Shown here: in pieces, positions 44,646 to 54,357 of the stretch
Position numbering within the stretch: position 1 is the stretch's first letter
Layout: every line of letters begins with the position of its first letter
Assembly: GCF_040566555.1 (NCBI RefSeq)
Contig: NZ_JBEWYP010000007.1
Coordinates: 62,001-126,000 of the forward strand
Length of the DNA: 64,000 nt
Reading direction: 5' to 3'
From: Sediminicola sp040566555
Lineage (GTDB): Bacteria > Bacteroidota > Bacteroidia > Flavobacteriales > Flavobacteriaceae
Translations under genes and position numbers: made by a program
The notes under the pieces: generated by a model
Databases searched by the model: none
Told to the model about the DNA's origin: nothing
The model's input: the letters and a program-made list of their open reading frames with translations, nothing else

Positions 44646-44675
44646 CAAATGTAGTATTTTTGAGTAGGTAATCAA
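44646..44675 (-). promoter_or_regulatory. promoter of the thr operon
   Basis: On the minus strand TTG (44675-44673) and TACATTTG (44653-44646) are 19 bases apart, a full consensus match. Transcription would start near 44640, directly before the leader-peptide ATG at 44629. Confidence 0.8.
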
Positions 44676-44729
44676 ATGATTGGGAATATTTTTACCAAAT
44701 CATCAACTTTTGTTAAATAATATTAGGGA

Positions 44730-46271
44730 ATGAAGATTTTTACTGCCCAACAGATATATGAAGCTGATAAAAGCACAATTGTCAATCAGCAGATTACGAG
44801 TGATGAGCTAATGGAACGTGCGGCGACCCAATTATTTACTTGGCTGCATTCAAGGCTTCAGGGGGCACCGGTAAAAATTCATTTGTTTTGTGGTATAGGA
44901 AACAATGGGGGAGATGGGATGGTCTTGGCAAGGCATTTACAAGAACACGGATATCTTATTGGCGTTCATGTAGTGACATATAGTGAGAAACGTTCCCAGG
45001 ACTTTCTTTTAAATCTAGACAGATTAAAGGAACGCAAAATATGGCCTAATTTTATAGGTCCAAATGATGAATTGCCTAAAATAGATAAGGAAGATATCAT
45101 TGTAGACGCCATTTTTGGAATTGGTCTCAATAGAACTCCAGATGATTGGGTCATAAAAGTCATACAACATTTAAACAATTCCAGGGCATTTATACTATCG
45201 GTTGACATCCCGTCTGGCTTATTTGTAGATAAGGCTCCCAAAAATGAGGACAGTATTGTCAGGGCCAATCATGTACTGAGTTTTCAGGCTCCCAAATTGA
45301 TTTTCTTTCTGCCGCAAACAGGGATTTACAGTAATCAGTGGGAGATATTGGATATTGGATTAGACAGGGATTATTTGAATTCTGTGGACAATGTGTATGA
45401 ACTGATTGGTAAAAACGAGGTTTTGCCTTGGTACAAGCCGAGGGAAAAGTTTTCCCATAAAGGCACATATGGTCACTCATTGATTATTGGGGGCAGTTAT
45501 GGAAAAATAGGCGCTGTAATTTTAGCTTCAGACGCTTGTCTGAATACCGGAAGTGGTTTGGTTACCGCTTATATTCCCACATGTGGCTATATTCCCATGC
45601 AAACTGCACTGCCCGAGGCGATGGTGATCACAGATACCAATGAGAAAATGGTTTCGGATATTCAATTTGATATCACACCTACAGTAATAGGCTTGGGTAT
45701 CGGTATTGGTCAGGATAACATTACAACTGGGGCGTTAAAGGAATTTTTAAGGACCAATAAAACACCCTTGGTTATAGATGCCGATGCCCTAAATATCATC
45801 TCCAAGAATAAGGAATTTTTAAAAATGATACCCGCCCAATCTGTACTGACGCCACATCCAAAAGAATTGGAGCGTTTGATCGGTAGTTGGCAGGATGATT
45901 TTGAAAAATTAGACAAAGCAAAAGCCTTTTCTAAGCAGTACGACTTAATATTGGTCATTAAAGGCGCCCATACCATAACCTTGTACAACGGCAAAGGGTA
46001 TATTAATACAACAGGTAATCCAGGTATGGCCACAGCCGGTAGCGGTGATGTGCTTACTGGAATGATCACAGGATTGATAGCCCAAGGGTACGATTCCTTG
46101 AGAGCTACTGTTTTCGCAATTTATTTACATGGAAGATCGGGGGATCTTGCTGTGGAGCAATGTGGTTATCAGGCTTTGACGGCGTCTGAAATCATAGATT
46201 TTATAGGAGATGCCTTTCTGGATCTTTTCAATGTCCAAGAAGGGTCTGGTCCGCAGGAGGAAATGGAATAA
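44730..46271 (+). CDS. nnr: bifunctional NAD(P)H-hydrate epimerase / dehydratase
   Basis: The 513-residue fusion repairs hydrated NADH and NADPH. Residues 1 to about 215 are the YjeF-N epimerase (HLFCGIGNNGGDGMVLARHL near 51; VDIPSGLFVD near 155). From about 235 comes the ribokinase-like ADP-dependent dehydratase, with KGTYGHSLIIGGSYGKIGA near 243, LTPHPKELERLI near 376 and the catalytic TAGSGDVLTGMI near 434. Both halves are complete. It diverges from the thr operon. Confidence 0.95.
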   Translation: MKIFTAQQIYEADKSTIVNQQITSDELMERAATQLFTWLHSRLQGAPVKIHLFCGIGNNGGDGMVLARHLQEHGYLIGVHVVTYSEKRSQDFLLNLDRLKERKIWPNFIGPNDELPKIDKEDIIVDAIFGIGLNRTPDDWVIKVIQHLNNSRAFILSVDIPSGLFVDKAPKNEDSIVRANHVLSFQAPKLIFFLPQTGIYSNQWEILDIGLDRDYLNSVDNVYELIGKNEVLPWYKPREKFSHKGTYGHSLIIGGSYGKIGAVILASDACLNTGSGLVTAYIPTCGYIPMQTALPEAMVITDTNEKMVSDIQFDITPTVIGLGIGIGQDNITTGALKEFLRTNKTPLVIDADALNIISKNKEFLKMIPAQSVLTPHPKELERLIGSWQDDFEKLDKAKAFSKQYDLILVIKGAHTITLYNGKGYINTTGNPGMATAGSGDVLTGMITGLIAQGYDSLRATVFAIYLHGRSGDLAVEQCGYQALTASEIIDFIGDAFLDLFNVQEGSGPQEEME

Positions 46272-46279
46272 TTAGTATC

Positions 46280-46681
46280 CTATTTAGTCCCTACGCGCTT
46301 TTTTACCCAAGCCAGGGCGTTGTCATATTCTATAAAAAACTTCATCGGTTTTTTGTAAAACATTTTTTCAATCTTAAAATTATGCATATCAATTTCCTTT
46401 ATGGAAACAATGGCAAATGCTTTAAGATTTTCCATTTCTCTAAGGTAATTGTATACCGTGGGATCTATCGCGTAAGAGTTTTTTCGGAGGCTGATATAGC
46501 CAAATTCCTTTTCTCTAAAGTGAATCTCAGAAATTCCGATAATTTGAAAGGCCCTTTCAAGTGTCATGGTGACACCTTCTTCAAAAATGGCGACCATATA
46601 ATTGTCAAATACTTGGACTACTCCTGTTTCTAATTGGTATTCCCTTACGATAATAGTCTTCTTGGTGTGTCCGACTTTCAT
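46280..46681 (-). CDS. small soluble protein, STAS-like fold possible
   Basis: The 133-residue protein has no signal peptide or membrane segment. Its strand/helix pattern, ending with FFIEYDNALAWVKKRVG (a strand then helix common at the end of SpoIIAA/STAS-like proteins), suggests that fold. I do not recognise a family with confidence. It is convergent with nnr (8-base gap) and has no same-strand neighbour within 200 bases. Confidence 0.72.
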   Translation of the reverse strand: MKVGHTKKTIIVREYQLETGVVQVFDNYMVAIFEEGVTMTLERAFQIIGISEIHFREKEFGYISLRKNSYAIDPTVYNYLREMENLKAFAIVSIKEIDMHNFKIEKMFYKKPMKFFIEYDNALAWVKKRVGTK

Positions 46682-46832
46682 TTCGTATTATTTATAGTGT
46701 TCCTCGAATACGAAAGTAGTTGAAGGCTTATGTTTTGGAAAAAATATTAGATTAAGAGCTTAAATATCGTTTATTGTGTGTTGTAGGAACCAAAGTTGTC
46801 TATTTATTCCTACGTCTTACAATTTTGGGCAT

Positions 46833-46864
46833 AAAAAAAGGAGCCGATTAGTTCGACTCCTTTA
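46833..46864 (-). terminator. rho-independent terminator of clpC
   Basis: On the minus strand AAAGGAGTCGA pairs with TCGGCTCCTTT across a short loop, followed by a T run. It starts 21 bases after the clpC stop codon. Confidence 0.85.
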
Positions 46865-46884
46865 TGTTTAAATTCTTACAAATT

Positions 46885-49437
46885 TTAAGTTTTGGAAGAT
46901 TCCTCAGCCTTTTTTATGTCTATTGTAAGCTCTTCTTTCTTTTCATCTAGGTCCATATAGATGCTATCGCCTTCATTTAGTTTGGAATTAACGATTTCCT
47001 CAGCGAGTGCATCCTCTATATATTTCTGTATAGCCCTTTTTAAAGGTCGCGCACCGTATTGTTTATCGAACCCTTTTTCTGCGATATAATCCTTTGCCTT
47101 GTCGGTTAGATTAAGGTTATAACCTATATCCTTAATCCTAGCAAACAATTTGCGAAGTTCAATATCAATGATTTTGTGGATATCTTCCCTTTCAAGAGGA
47201 TTAAATACGACCACATCATCTATCCTATTAAGAAATTCTGGAGCAAAAGCCTTTTTTAAAGCATTCTCTATAACTCCTTTTTGGTGTGAGTCTGATTGTG
47301 CCTTCATTGCTGAAGTGCCAAAACCAACGCCTTGACCAAAATCTTTCAATTGTCTGGCCCCAATATTAGAGGTCATGATAATGATGGTATTTCGGAAGTC
47401 GATCTTTCTTCCCAAACTATCCGTTAAAAATCCGTCATCCAATACTTGTAAAAGCATATTGAAAACATCTGGGTGAGCTTTTTCTATCTCATCAAGAAGT
47501 ATTACAGAATAAGGCTTACGTCTTACTTTTTCAGTCAATTGTCCTCCTTCTTCATAACCTACATATCCCGGAGGTGCTCCTACCAATCTGGATATTGCAA
47601 ATTTTTCCATATACTCACTCATGTCGACACGTATCAACGCATCTTCTGAGTCGAACAATTCCTTGGCAAGTACTTTTGCCAATTGGGTTTTACCTACCCC
47701 AGTTTGCCCTAGGAAAATGAAGGAGCCAATTGGTTTGTCCGGATCTTTTAATCCAGCCCTATTACGCTGGATAGCTTTGGCAACTTTTGCTACAGCTTCA
47801 TCTTGTCCAATTACGTTGGATTTGATCAAGCTTGGCAACTCTGCCAATTTATTGCTCTCTGTTTGTGCAATCCTGTTGACCGGGATACCGCTCATCATGG
47901 ACACTACATCTGCCACATTGTCCTCAGAAACAGTTTCTCTATGTAATTTACTGTCCTCTTCCCATTTTTCTTGGGCTATGGCCAAATCTTTTTCCAATCT
48001 TTTTTCATCGTCCCTTAGCTTTGCAGCTTCTTCATAACGTTGTTTCTTGACAACACTATTCTTTAAGTCGCGAACATCTTCCAACTGTTTTTCAAGTTCA
48101 AGGATTTGCTTGGGTACATCCATGTTAATGATGTGGACTCTAGATCCTGCCTCATCAAGTGCATCAATGGCCTTATCCGGTAAAAACCTATCGGTCATAT
48201 AACGGTTGGTCAATTTCACACAGGCAATGATGGCTTCATCCGTATAGATAACATTGTGGTGATCCTCGTATTTTCCTTTGATGTTCTTAAGGATTTCTAT
48301 GGTTTCCTCTACAGTTGTAGGTTCAACGATTACTTTTTGAAAACGACGTTCCAAGGCGCCGTCTTTTTCAATGTACTGACGGTATTCATCCAAAGTGGTT
48401 GCACCGATACATTGTATTTCACCCCTTGCAAGGGCAGGCTTGAACATATTGGAAGCATCTAAACTTCCAGTTGCTCCACCAGCACCTACAATGGTATGGA
48501 TTTCATCAATGAACAAAATGATATCATCATTTTTTTCCAATTCGTTCATCACCGCTTTCATTCGCTCCTCGAATTGTCCACGGTATTTTGTGCCCGCTAC
48601 CAGGGATGCAAGATCCAAGGTGACTACCCTTTTATTGTAAAGGATACGGGATACTTTTTTATTGATAATCCGCAAGGCAAGTCCTTCGGCAATGGCACTC
48701 TTACCAACACCAGGTTCCCCTATCAATAGCGGATTGTTCTTTTTTCTTCTGCTCAATATTTGTGAGACCCTTTCAATTTCCTTTTCACGTCCTACAACAG
48801 GGTCAAGTTTATTTTCCTCTGCCATTTGAGTCAGGTCCCTTCCAAAGTTGTCCAAGACTGGAGTTTTGGACTTTTTGCTTCCCTTTTGTGAGCTCGAAGA
48901 ACCACCAAATGTTCCTTCTTTGCCCTCATTGCTCTCATCGGAGTCGTTGGGGAAAGATTCTGCTCTTGGGGTATCTATATAATCATCGTCACTGGTTATC
49001 ATCGATTTGAATTGTTCTTTGACGCCATCGTAATCCACTTTTAGTTTGTGAAGCAATTTTGTAGTAGGGTCATTCTCGTTTCGCAAAATGCAAAGTAAAA
49101 GATGGGCAGTATTGATAGAAGAGCTCTGGAATAATTTAGCTTCCAGAAACGTAGTTTTCAGGGCACGCTCAGCCTGCCTAGTCAAATGTAGGTTCTTTTT
49201 GTCCTTTTGTATGTTGCCTGGGTTGGGGTTGGCAGGACTTAGTATTTCAACTTTTCTTCTTAAGTGGTCCAAATCTACATCCAATGCATCCAATATGCTT
49301 ATTGCCTTTCCATTTCCATCGCGCAACAGACCAAGCATAAGGTGCTCTGTGCCAATGAAATCATGGCCTAGCCTTAACGCTTCCTCTTTACTATAGGCAA
49401 TTACATCTTTTACCCTTGGCGAAAAATTATCATCCAT
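46885..49437 (-). CDS. clpC: ATP-dependent Clp protease ATPase subunit, ClpC type
   Basis: The 850-residue AAA+ unfoldase has two N-terminal Clp-N repeats (about 1-145), first ATPase domain with Walker A GEPGVGKSA near 243, an M-domain with a UVR-like segment (RYEEAAKLRDDEKRLEKDL near 465), and second ATPase domain with GQTGVGKTQL near 577. The UVR motif marks ClpC rather than ClpA or ClpB. The segment QGVGFGTS near 697 can serve as the ClpP-binding loop. It feeds unfolded substrates to ClpP. A Ser-rich acidic insert lies at about 155-190. Confidence 0.96.
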   Translation of the reverse strand: MDDNFSPRVKDVIAYSKEEALRLGHDFIGTEHLMLGLLRDGNGKAISILDALDVDLDHLRRKVEILSPANPNPGNIQKDKKNLHLTRQAERALKTTFLEAKLFQSSSINTAHLLLCILRNENDPTTKLLHKLKVDYDGVKEQFKSMITSDDDYIDTPRAESFPNDSDESNEGKEGTFGGSSSSQKGSKKSKTPVLDNFGRDLTQMAEENKLDPVVGREKEIERVSQILSRRKKNNPLLIGEPGVGKSAIAEGLALRIINKKVSRILYNKRVVTLDLASLVAGTKYRGQFEERMKAVMNELEKNDDIILFIDEIHTIVGAGGATGSLDASNMFKPALARGEIQCIGATTLDEYRQYIEKDGALERRFQKVIVEPTTVEETIEILKNIKGKYEDHHNVIYTDEAIIACVKLTNRYMTDRFLPDKAIDALDEAGSRVHIINMDVPKQILELEKQLEDVRDLKNSVVKKQRYEEAAKLRDDEKRLEKDLAIAQEKWEEDSKLHRETVSEDNVADVVSMMSGIPVNRIAQTESNKLAELPSLIKSNVIGQDEAVAKVAKAIQRNRAGLKDPDKPIGSFIFLGQTGVGKTQLAKVLAKELFDSEDALIRVDMSEYMEKFAISRLVGAPPGYVGYEEGGQLTEKVRRKPYSVILLDEIEKAHPDVFNMLLQVLDDGFLTDSLGRKIDFRNTIIIMTSNIGARQLKDFGQGVGFGTSAMKAQSDSHQKGVIENALKKAFAPEFLNRIDDVVVFNPLEREDIHKIIDIELRKLFARIKDIGYNLNLTDKAKDYIAEKGFDKQYGARPLKRAIQKYIEDALAEEIVNSKLNEGDSIYMDLDEKKEELTIDIKKAEESSKT

Positions 49438-49698
49438 AAAATATTCCTTTCTTCATTAAAAATAGTAAATCTAATACTATCTAAGGCAAATACCGTACCC
49501 ATATTTTAATAATACTGGTCTAAGTGACGAAAAAAAGGAGGATTAACAAAAATTTTAACATTCAATTTATCAACTAAATCCACTAGTGAAACTGTTAATA
49601 AATTATTCGATAAAGTATCATTAATATGCCTTGTACGCTTTGATTTTCCGTATATTGGCATGATTTTTTAACCAATTTAGTATATACGATTTTTTAAT

Positions 49699-52230
49699 AT
49701 GGCGGAAGGGGAAAAGTTAATTCCAATCAACATTGATGATGAAATGAAATCTGCCTACATTGATTATTCAATGTCGGTCATTGTGTCACGTGCCTTACCA
49801 GATGTAAGGGATGGTCTTAAGCCTGTGCATCGAAGGGTGTTGTACGGAATGCACGAATTAGGTGTAAGATCAAACAGCGCGCACAAAAAATCTGCTAGAA
49901 TTGTGGGTGAGGTTTTGGGTAAGTATCACCCTCACGGGGATACGTCTGTTTATGATTCCATGGTACGTATGGCTCAGGAATGGAGTTTACGCTACATGTT
50001 GGTAGATGGTCAAGGTAACTTTGGTTCTGTAGATGGTGATAGTCCAGCTGCAATGCGTTATACGGAGGCCCGTATGCGTAAAATAGCCGATGAAATGTTG
50101 GCTGATATAGAAAAGGATACAGTAGATCATCAGCTAAACTTTGATGATTCCTTAAAGGAGCCCACTGTGTTGCCTGCTAAAATTCCAAATTTATTGGTCA
50201 ATGGAGCTTCTGGTATTGCTGTGGGTATGGCAACCAATATGCCACCACATAACTTATCCGAAGTTATTGATGGTACTGTCGCTTACATAGACAATAACGA
50301 TATAGAGATAGATGAACTGATTACACATATCAAAGCACCAGATTTCCCGACAGGGGGAATTATTTATGGTTATGATGGTGTTGTAGAAGCCTTTAAAACG
50401 GGTCGCGGTAGGGTTGTAATGCGCGCCAAGGCCAATATTGAGGAAGTACAGGGCAAAGAATGTATCATTGTCACCGAAATCCCTTACCAGGTGAATAAGG
50501 CCGATATGATCAAGAAGACGGCCGACCTGGTAAATGATAAAAAGATTGAGGGTATCTCAAGTATTCGGGATGAATCGGATAGGAACGGGATGCGTATCGT
50601 ATATATCTTGAAAAGAGATGCGATACCCAATATCGTATTGAATACCTTATATAAATACACTTCATTACAGACCTCTTTTAGTGTAAACAACATTGCTTTG
50701 GTCAACGGAAGACCGCAATTGTTGAATGTAAAGGAAATGATCCACTATTTTGTGGAGCATCGTCATGAAGTTGTTGTTAGAAGAACTGAATTCGACCTTA
50801 AAAAAGCTGAAGATAGGGCCCACATCCTTGAAGGTCTGATCATAGCCTCGGATAATATCGATGAGGTAATTGCGATTATCAGGGCATCCACAAATGCTGA
50901 TGAAGCACGTGATAATTTAATTGAACGATTCAAATTATCGGAAATACAGGCAAAAGCCATTGTTGAAATGCGCCTTCGTCAACTTACCGGTCTGGAACAG
51001 GATAAATTACGTTCCGAATATGAAGAGGTGTTGGCAACGATAGAAGATTTAAAAGATATCTTGGCCAGGAAAGAGCGAAGAATGCAGATTATCAAAGATG
51101 AACTTCTGGAAATGAAGGAAAGATATGGTGATCCTAGACGTTCAGAAATCAATTTTGCTGGTGGAGATCTTAGCATGGAAGATATGATCCCTGATGAGCA
51201 GGTGGTCATTACCATTTCCCATGCTGGTTATATCAAAAGAACTTCACTTTCCGAGTACAAGACCCAAAATAGGGGTGGAGTGGGTCAAAAGGCCTCCTCT
51301 ACCAGAAATGAGGATTTCTTGGAGTATCTATTTGTTGGTACCAACCATCAATATATGTTGTTCTTTACCCAAAAAGGAAAATGTTTCTGGATGAGGGTTT
51401 ACGAGATTCCAGAAGGCAGTAGGACCTCTAAAGGTCGTGCTATTCAGAACTTGATCAATATTGAACAAGATGATAATGTAAAGGCCTTTATTTGTACCCA
51501 AGACTTGAAGGATGAGGAGTACGTGAACAATCACTATGTGATCATGGCCACCAAAAAAGGTATTGTAAAGAAAACCTCTTTGGAGCAATATTCAAGACCT
51601 AGACAAAACGGTATCAATGCCATTGGGGTAAGGGAAGGTGATGAGCTGTTAGAAGCTAAATTGACCACCGGTACAAGTCAGATATTCTTAGGACTTAAAT
51701 CTGGAAAGGCTATCCGGTTTGAAGAAAGCAAAACCAGGCCTATGGGTAGAAATGCCTCTGGAGTACGAGGGATAACCCTGGCGGATGATAACGATGAAGT
51801 GATCGGAATGGTTTCTGTTCATGATTTCGATGAGGAGATTCTTGTAGTTTCAGAAAATGGATATGGTAAACGTTCCAGTATCGATGATTACAGGATTACC
51901 AACAGGGGTGGAAAAGGTGTTAAAACTATCTCCATTACTGATAAGACAGGTGGACTCGTTGCCATTAAGAATGTTTCCGATTCAGATGATCTTATGATCA
52001 TTAACAAATCTGGGATTGCCATACGTATGAGTGTGGAAGATCTAAGGGTTATGGGAAGAGCCACCCAAGGGGTTCGATTGATCAATATTAAAGGAAACGA
52101 TTCTATCGCTGCAGTGGCCAAGGTCATGAAGGACGAAGAAGAAGTTGTTGATACCGATATTAATGATATTGAGGTAGAACCTGAGAATGGCACGGCTCTT
52201 GATACTAATGAAACCGAAACGGAAGAATAA
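49699..52230 (+). CDS. gyrA: DNA gyrase subunit A
   Basis: The 843-residue protein carries out the DNA-cleavage step of gyrase. The catalytic Tyr is in AAMRYTEARMRKI near 123. The quinolone region reads HPHGDTSVYDSMVRMAQ, so the position equal to E. coli Ser83 is Thr and Asp87 is kept, a pattern usual in several wild-type bacteria. The C-terminal beta-pinwheel (from about 500) has the GyrA-box segment NRGGVGQKASS, near 531. A very acidic tail ends the protein. A TPR gene follows after 35 bases. Confidence 0.97.
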   Translation: MAEGEKLIPINIDDEMKSAYIDYSMSVIVSRALPDVRDGLKPVHRRVLYGMHELGVRSNSAHKKSARIVGEVLGKYHPHGDTSVYDSMVRMAQEWSLRYMLVDGQGNFGSVDGDSPAAMRYTEARMRKIADEMLADIEKDTVDHQLNFDDSLKEPTVLPAKIPNLLVNGASGIAVGMATNMPPHNLSEVIDGTVAYIDNNDIEIDELITHIKAPDFPTGGIIYGYDGVVEAFKTGRGRVVMRAKANIEEVQGKECIIVTEIPYQVNKADMIKKTADLVNDKKIEGISSIRDESDRNGMRIVYILKRDAIPNIVLNTLYKYTSLQTSFSVNNIALVNGRPQLLNVKEMIHYFVEHRHEVVVRRTEFDLKKAEDRAHILEGLIIASDNIDEVIAIIRASTNADEARDNLIERFKLSEIQAKAIVEMRLRQLTGLEQDKLRSEYEEVLATIEDLKDILARKERRMQIIKDELLEMKERYGDPRRSEINFAGGDLSMEDMIPDEQVVITISHAGYIKRTSLSEYKTQNRGGVGQKASSTRNEDFLEYLFVGTNHQYMLFFTQKGKCFWMRVYEIPEGSRTSKGRAIQNLINIEQDDNVKAFICTQDLKDEEYVNNHYVIMATKKGIVKKTSLEQYSRPRQNGINAIGVREGDELLEAKLTTGTSQIFLGLKSGKAIRFEESKTRPMGRNASGVRGITLADDNDEVIGMVSVHDFDEEILVVSENGYGKRSSIDDYRITNRGGKGVKTISITDKTGGLVAIKNVSDSDDLMIINKSGIAIRMSVEDLRVMGRATQGVRLINIKGNDSIAAVAKVMKDEEEVVDTDINDIEVEPENGTALDTNETETEE

Positions 52231-52265
52231 TAAATAAACACACGATAACTATTAATACATTTAAA

Positions 52266-53528
52266 ATGAAAACTAAAATTTTAATACTGGCGGCCATATC
52301 ATATTCTTTGGTCGGATTTTCACAGAAAAATGAAATAAAGACTGCAGAGAAAGCTTTGAAATCTGGTGATGCTATTGCTGCAAAGGCGGCTATTGAAAGT
52401 GCATCAGGCATGATAGGTGGAGCTGACGATAAAATGAAGGCAGAGTATTACCTGTTGAAAGGGAATATTTATAAAGATTTGGCCCAAAAAGGTGATGCCG
52501 CGGCTTTTGATGTAGCCATTGAGGGGTATAATGATCTTATTGCATTGGAAGCCAAAACAGGAAAACAGAAATACACTGCTGAGGCCCAACAAAAACTAAC
52601 TGCTATTACAGCAGATTTGGTAAATTCTGCGGTAACTGACAATCAAGAGAAGCGATACAAAGAAGCTGGAGAGAAATTATACAAGAGCTATAACCTGAGC
52701 AAGAACGATACCATTTATCTTTATTACGCTGCTAGTAGTGCGGTAAACGGTGGTCATTATGAGCAGGCGCTTACCTACTATAATGAGTTGAAGGATCTTG
52801 GTTACAACGGTAGCGAAATGAAATATTCCGCTGTCAACATTGAAACTGGTGAAGTTGAGGAAATGGCCAAGAATCAAAGGGATTTAATGGTGAAATCGGG
52901 AACTTACAAAGATCCAAAAGACGAAAGAACACCTTCTAAGAGTTCAGAGATCGTTAAAAATATTGCATTGATCTACACGCAATTGGGTCAAGATGATAAA
53001 GCTTTGGAAGCTTACAAGGATGCTAGGGCCAATGATCCAACCGATGTAAACTTAATTTTGAATGAGGCTAATTTGTATTTCAAATTAGGTGACAAGGAAA
53101 AATTTAAGGCTTTGATGTCTGAAGCTGCTGAAGTTGCTCCTGATAATCCAGATCTTTTTTACAATATCGGGGTAATCAATATGGAACAAGGAAATTTAGA
53201 AGCTGCAAGGGATGCTTACAAAAGAGCATTGGAGATCAATCCAGGTTATGTTAATGCCCAATTGAATTTGTCCACAACCTATGTGAACGAAGGAAACAGT
53301 ATGATCGATGACATGAACAAATTGGGTAACTCCAAGGCTGATATTGCGAAATATGATGTCTTAAAGAAAAAGAAGGATAGCCTATTCAGAGAAGGAGCTA
53401 CTGTTTTGGAAGATGCATTAAAATTAAACCCTGATAACCAAGGGATTTTAACGCAGTTGAAGAACATCTACGGCGCCTTGGGTGACAATGAAAACTTCAT
53501 GAGACTTAAGAAGTTGTTGGGAGAATAG
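52266..53528 (+). CDS. exported tetratricopeptide-repeat protein
   Basis: The 420-residue protein has a signal peptide (MKTKILILAAISYSLVGFSQ) and several TPR units. The clearest are IALIYTQLGQDDKALEAYKDA near 238 (given here only in part) and NIGVINMEQGNLEAARDAYK near 299, followed by a third ending in LKLNPDNQ. It is a periplasmic helical scaffold of unknown partner. It sits 35 bases after gyrA, with no terminator between them and a strong one after it, so the two are probably co-transcribed. Confidence 0.88.
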   Translation: MKTKILILAAISYSLVGFSQKNEIKTAEKALKSGDAIAAKAAIESASGMIGGADDKMKAEYYLLKGNIYKDLAQKGDAAAFDVAIEGYNDLIALEAKTGKQKYTAEAQQKLTAITADLVNSAVTDNQEKRYKEAGEKLYKSYNLSKNDTIYLYYAASSAVNGGHYEQALTYYNELKDLGYNGSEMKYSAVNIETGEVEEMAKNQRDLMVKSGTYKDPKDERTPSKSSEIVKNIALIYTQLGQDDKALEAYKDARANDPTDVNLILNEANLYFKLGDKEKFKALMSEAAEVAPDNPDLFYNIGVINMEQGNLEAARDAYKRALEINPGYVNAQLNLSTTYVNEGNSMIDDMNKLGNSKADIAKYDVLKKKKDSLFREGATVLEDALKLNPDNQGILTQLKNIYGALGDNENFMRLKKLLGE

Positions 53529-53546
53529 TTCCAATAACACAAAACA

Positions 53547-53582
53547 TAAAAAAAGCCTTCGAATTTTCGAAGGCTTTTTTAT
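53547..53582. terminator. bidirectional terminator between the TPR and NlpC/P60 genes
   Basis: The stem AAAAAAGCCTTCGAA / TTCGAAGGCTTTTTT has A and T runs on opposite sides and lies exactly between two convergent genes; the right end touches the stop codon at 53583. Confidence 0.92.
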
Positions 53583-54335
53583 TTATATAATTTTCTTGAT
53601 GACCCGGAGTTGATGGGTATAGCTTCTGGTTTCCGTATTAAAAATTCCCGTATGGTCTATGCGATCTATTCTTACCTTGCCCTGCGCGTGGATTACATAG
53701 TTGTTTTGCATAATGATACCTACGTGGTCAATAACCCCATCATTATTGTCAAAAAATGCCAGATCCCCTGCTTCGCTTTCTTCTATAAAACTCAGGGGCT
53801 CTCCTTGAGTGGACTGTTGGGCCGCTGTGCGTAGGAGTTGGTGCCCATTTATTTTATAGACCATCTGGGTAAGTCCAGAAGCGTCGATGCCAAATGGTGT
53901 TTTACCGCCCCATAAATAAGGGGTGTTCAAATAAAGAAGGGCCGTATCCAATAACGTGCTCTTTTCTTTGATGCCTCCTATAAAGTTACCCTCAAAATGG
54001 TGGGAAACCAAATCTATATTTTGGATAGTGGATCCAAGGACTATGGGAATGAGAATGTCAGATTCCGTACTTACAAAGGAAACGAGATCCGCGGTGTTTT
54101 TAATATCCGGATTGGTATGCGCCTGTTGGTAAACTTCCTCTGAAATAAACAGGAATTGATTGTTGCTGACCCAGCCTTCGGTAGCATCAAAGGCAATGCG
54201 GATCCTGCTCCAATGTTTGCGATGTTCCAATACCTTAAAATGGTCCCCATACAAAAGTTGGGTGACCATTTCACTGACATCGTCGGCAATTGCTCTTACA
54301 GGAACAATACTAAGGTGGCAAATACCGTATTGCAT
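53583..54335 (-). CDS. SH3 / NlpC-P60 (C40) protein with catalytic Cys replaced by Ala
   Basis: The 250-residue protein has an SH3b domain at about 5-60 (VPVRAIADDVSEMVTQLLYG, WSRIRIAFDATEGWV) and a C40 peptidase domain at about 130-250. The C40 active site normally reads DCSG; here it reads GIDASGLTQ, and the codon is plainly GCT (Ala). The His part is kept (IDHVGIIM, YVIHAQGK). If there is no sequencing error, the protein cannot cut peptidoglycan by the usual mechanism and may bind cell-wall peptides instead. No signal peptide is visible. Confidence 0.88.
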   Translation of the reverse strand: MQYGICHLSIVPVRAIADDVSEMVTQLLYGDHFKVLEHRKHWSRIRIAFDATEGWVSNNQFLFISEEVYQQAHTNPDIKNTADLVSFVSTESDILIPIVLGSTIQNIDLVSHHFEGNFIGGIKEKSTLLDTALLYLNTPYLWGGKTPFGIDASGLTQMVYKINGHQLLRTAAQQSTQGEPLSFIEESEAGDLAFFDNNDGVIDHVGIIMQNNYVIHAQGKVRIDRIDHTGIFNTETRSYTHQLRVIKKII

Positions 54336-54357
54336 AGATTTGCTTTACAGGAATATA

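Noticed and set aside
44369..44671. Plus-strand frame of 100 codons over the thrA start and leader
   Set aside because: It is antisense to the thr promoter and leader peptide, and its composition is not protein-like.
46783..46813. Inverted GTAGGAA / TTCCTAC in the gap between the small protein gene and clpC
   Set aside because: Seven-base arms with an 18-base loop can occur by chance, and nothing around them suggests a function.
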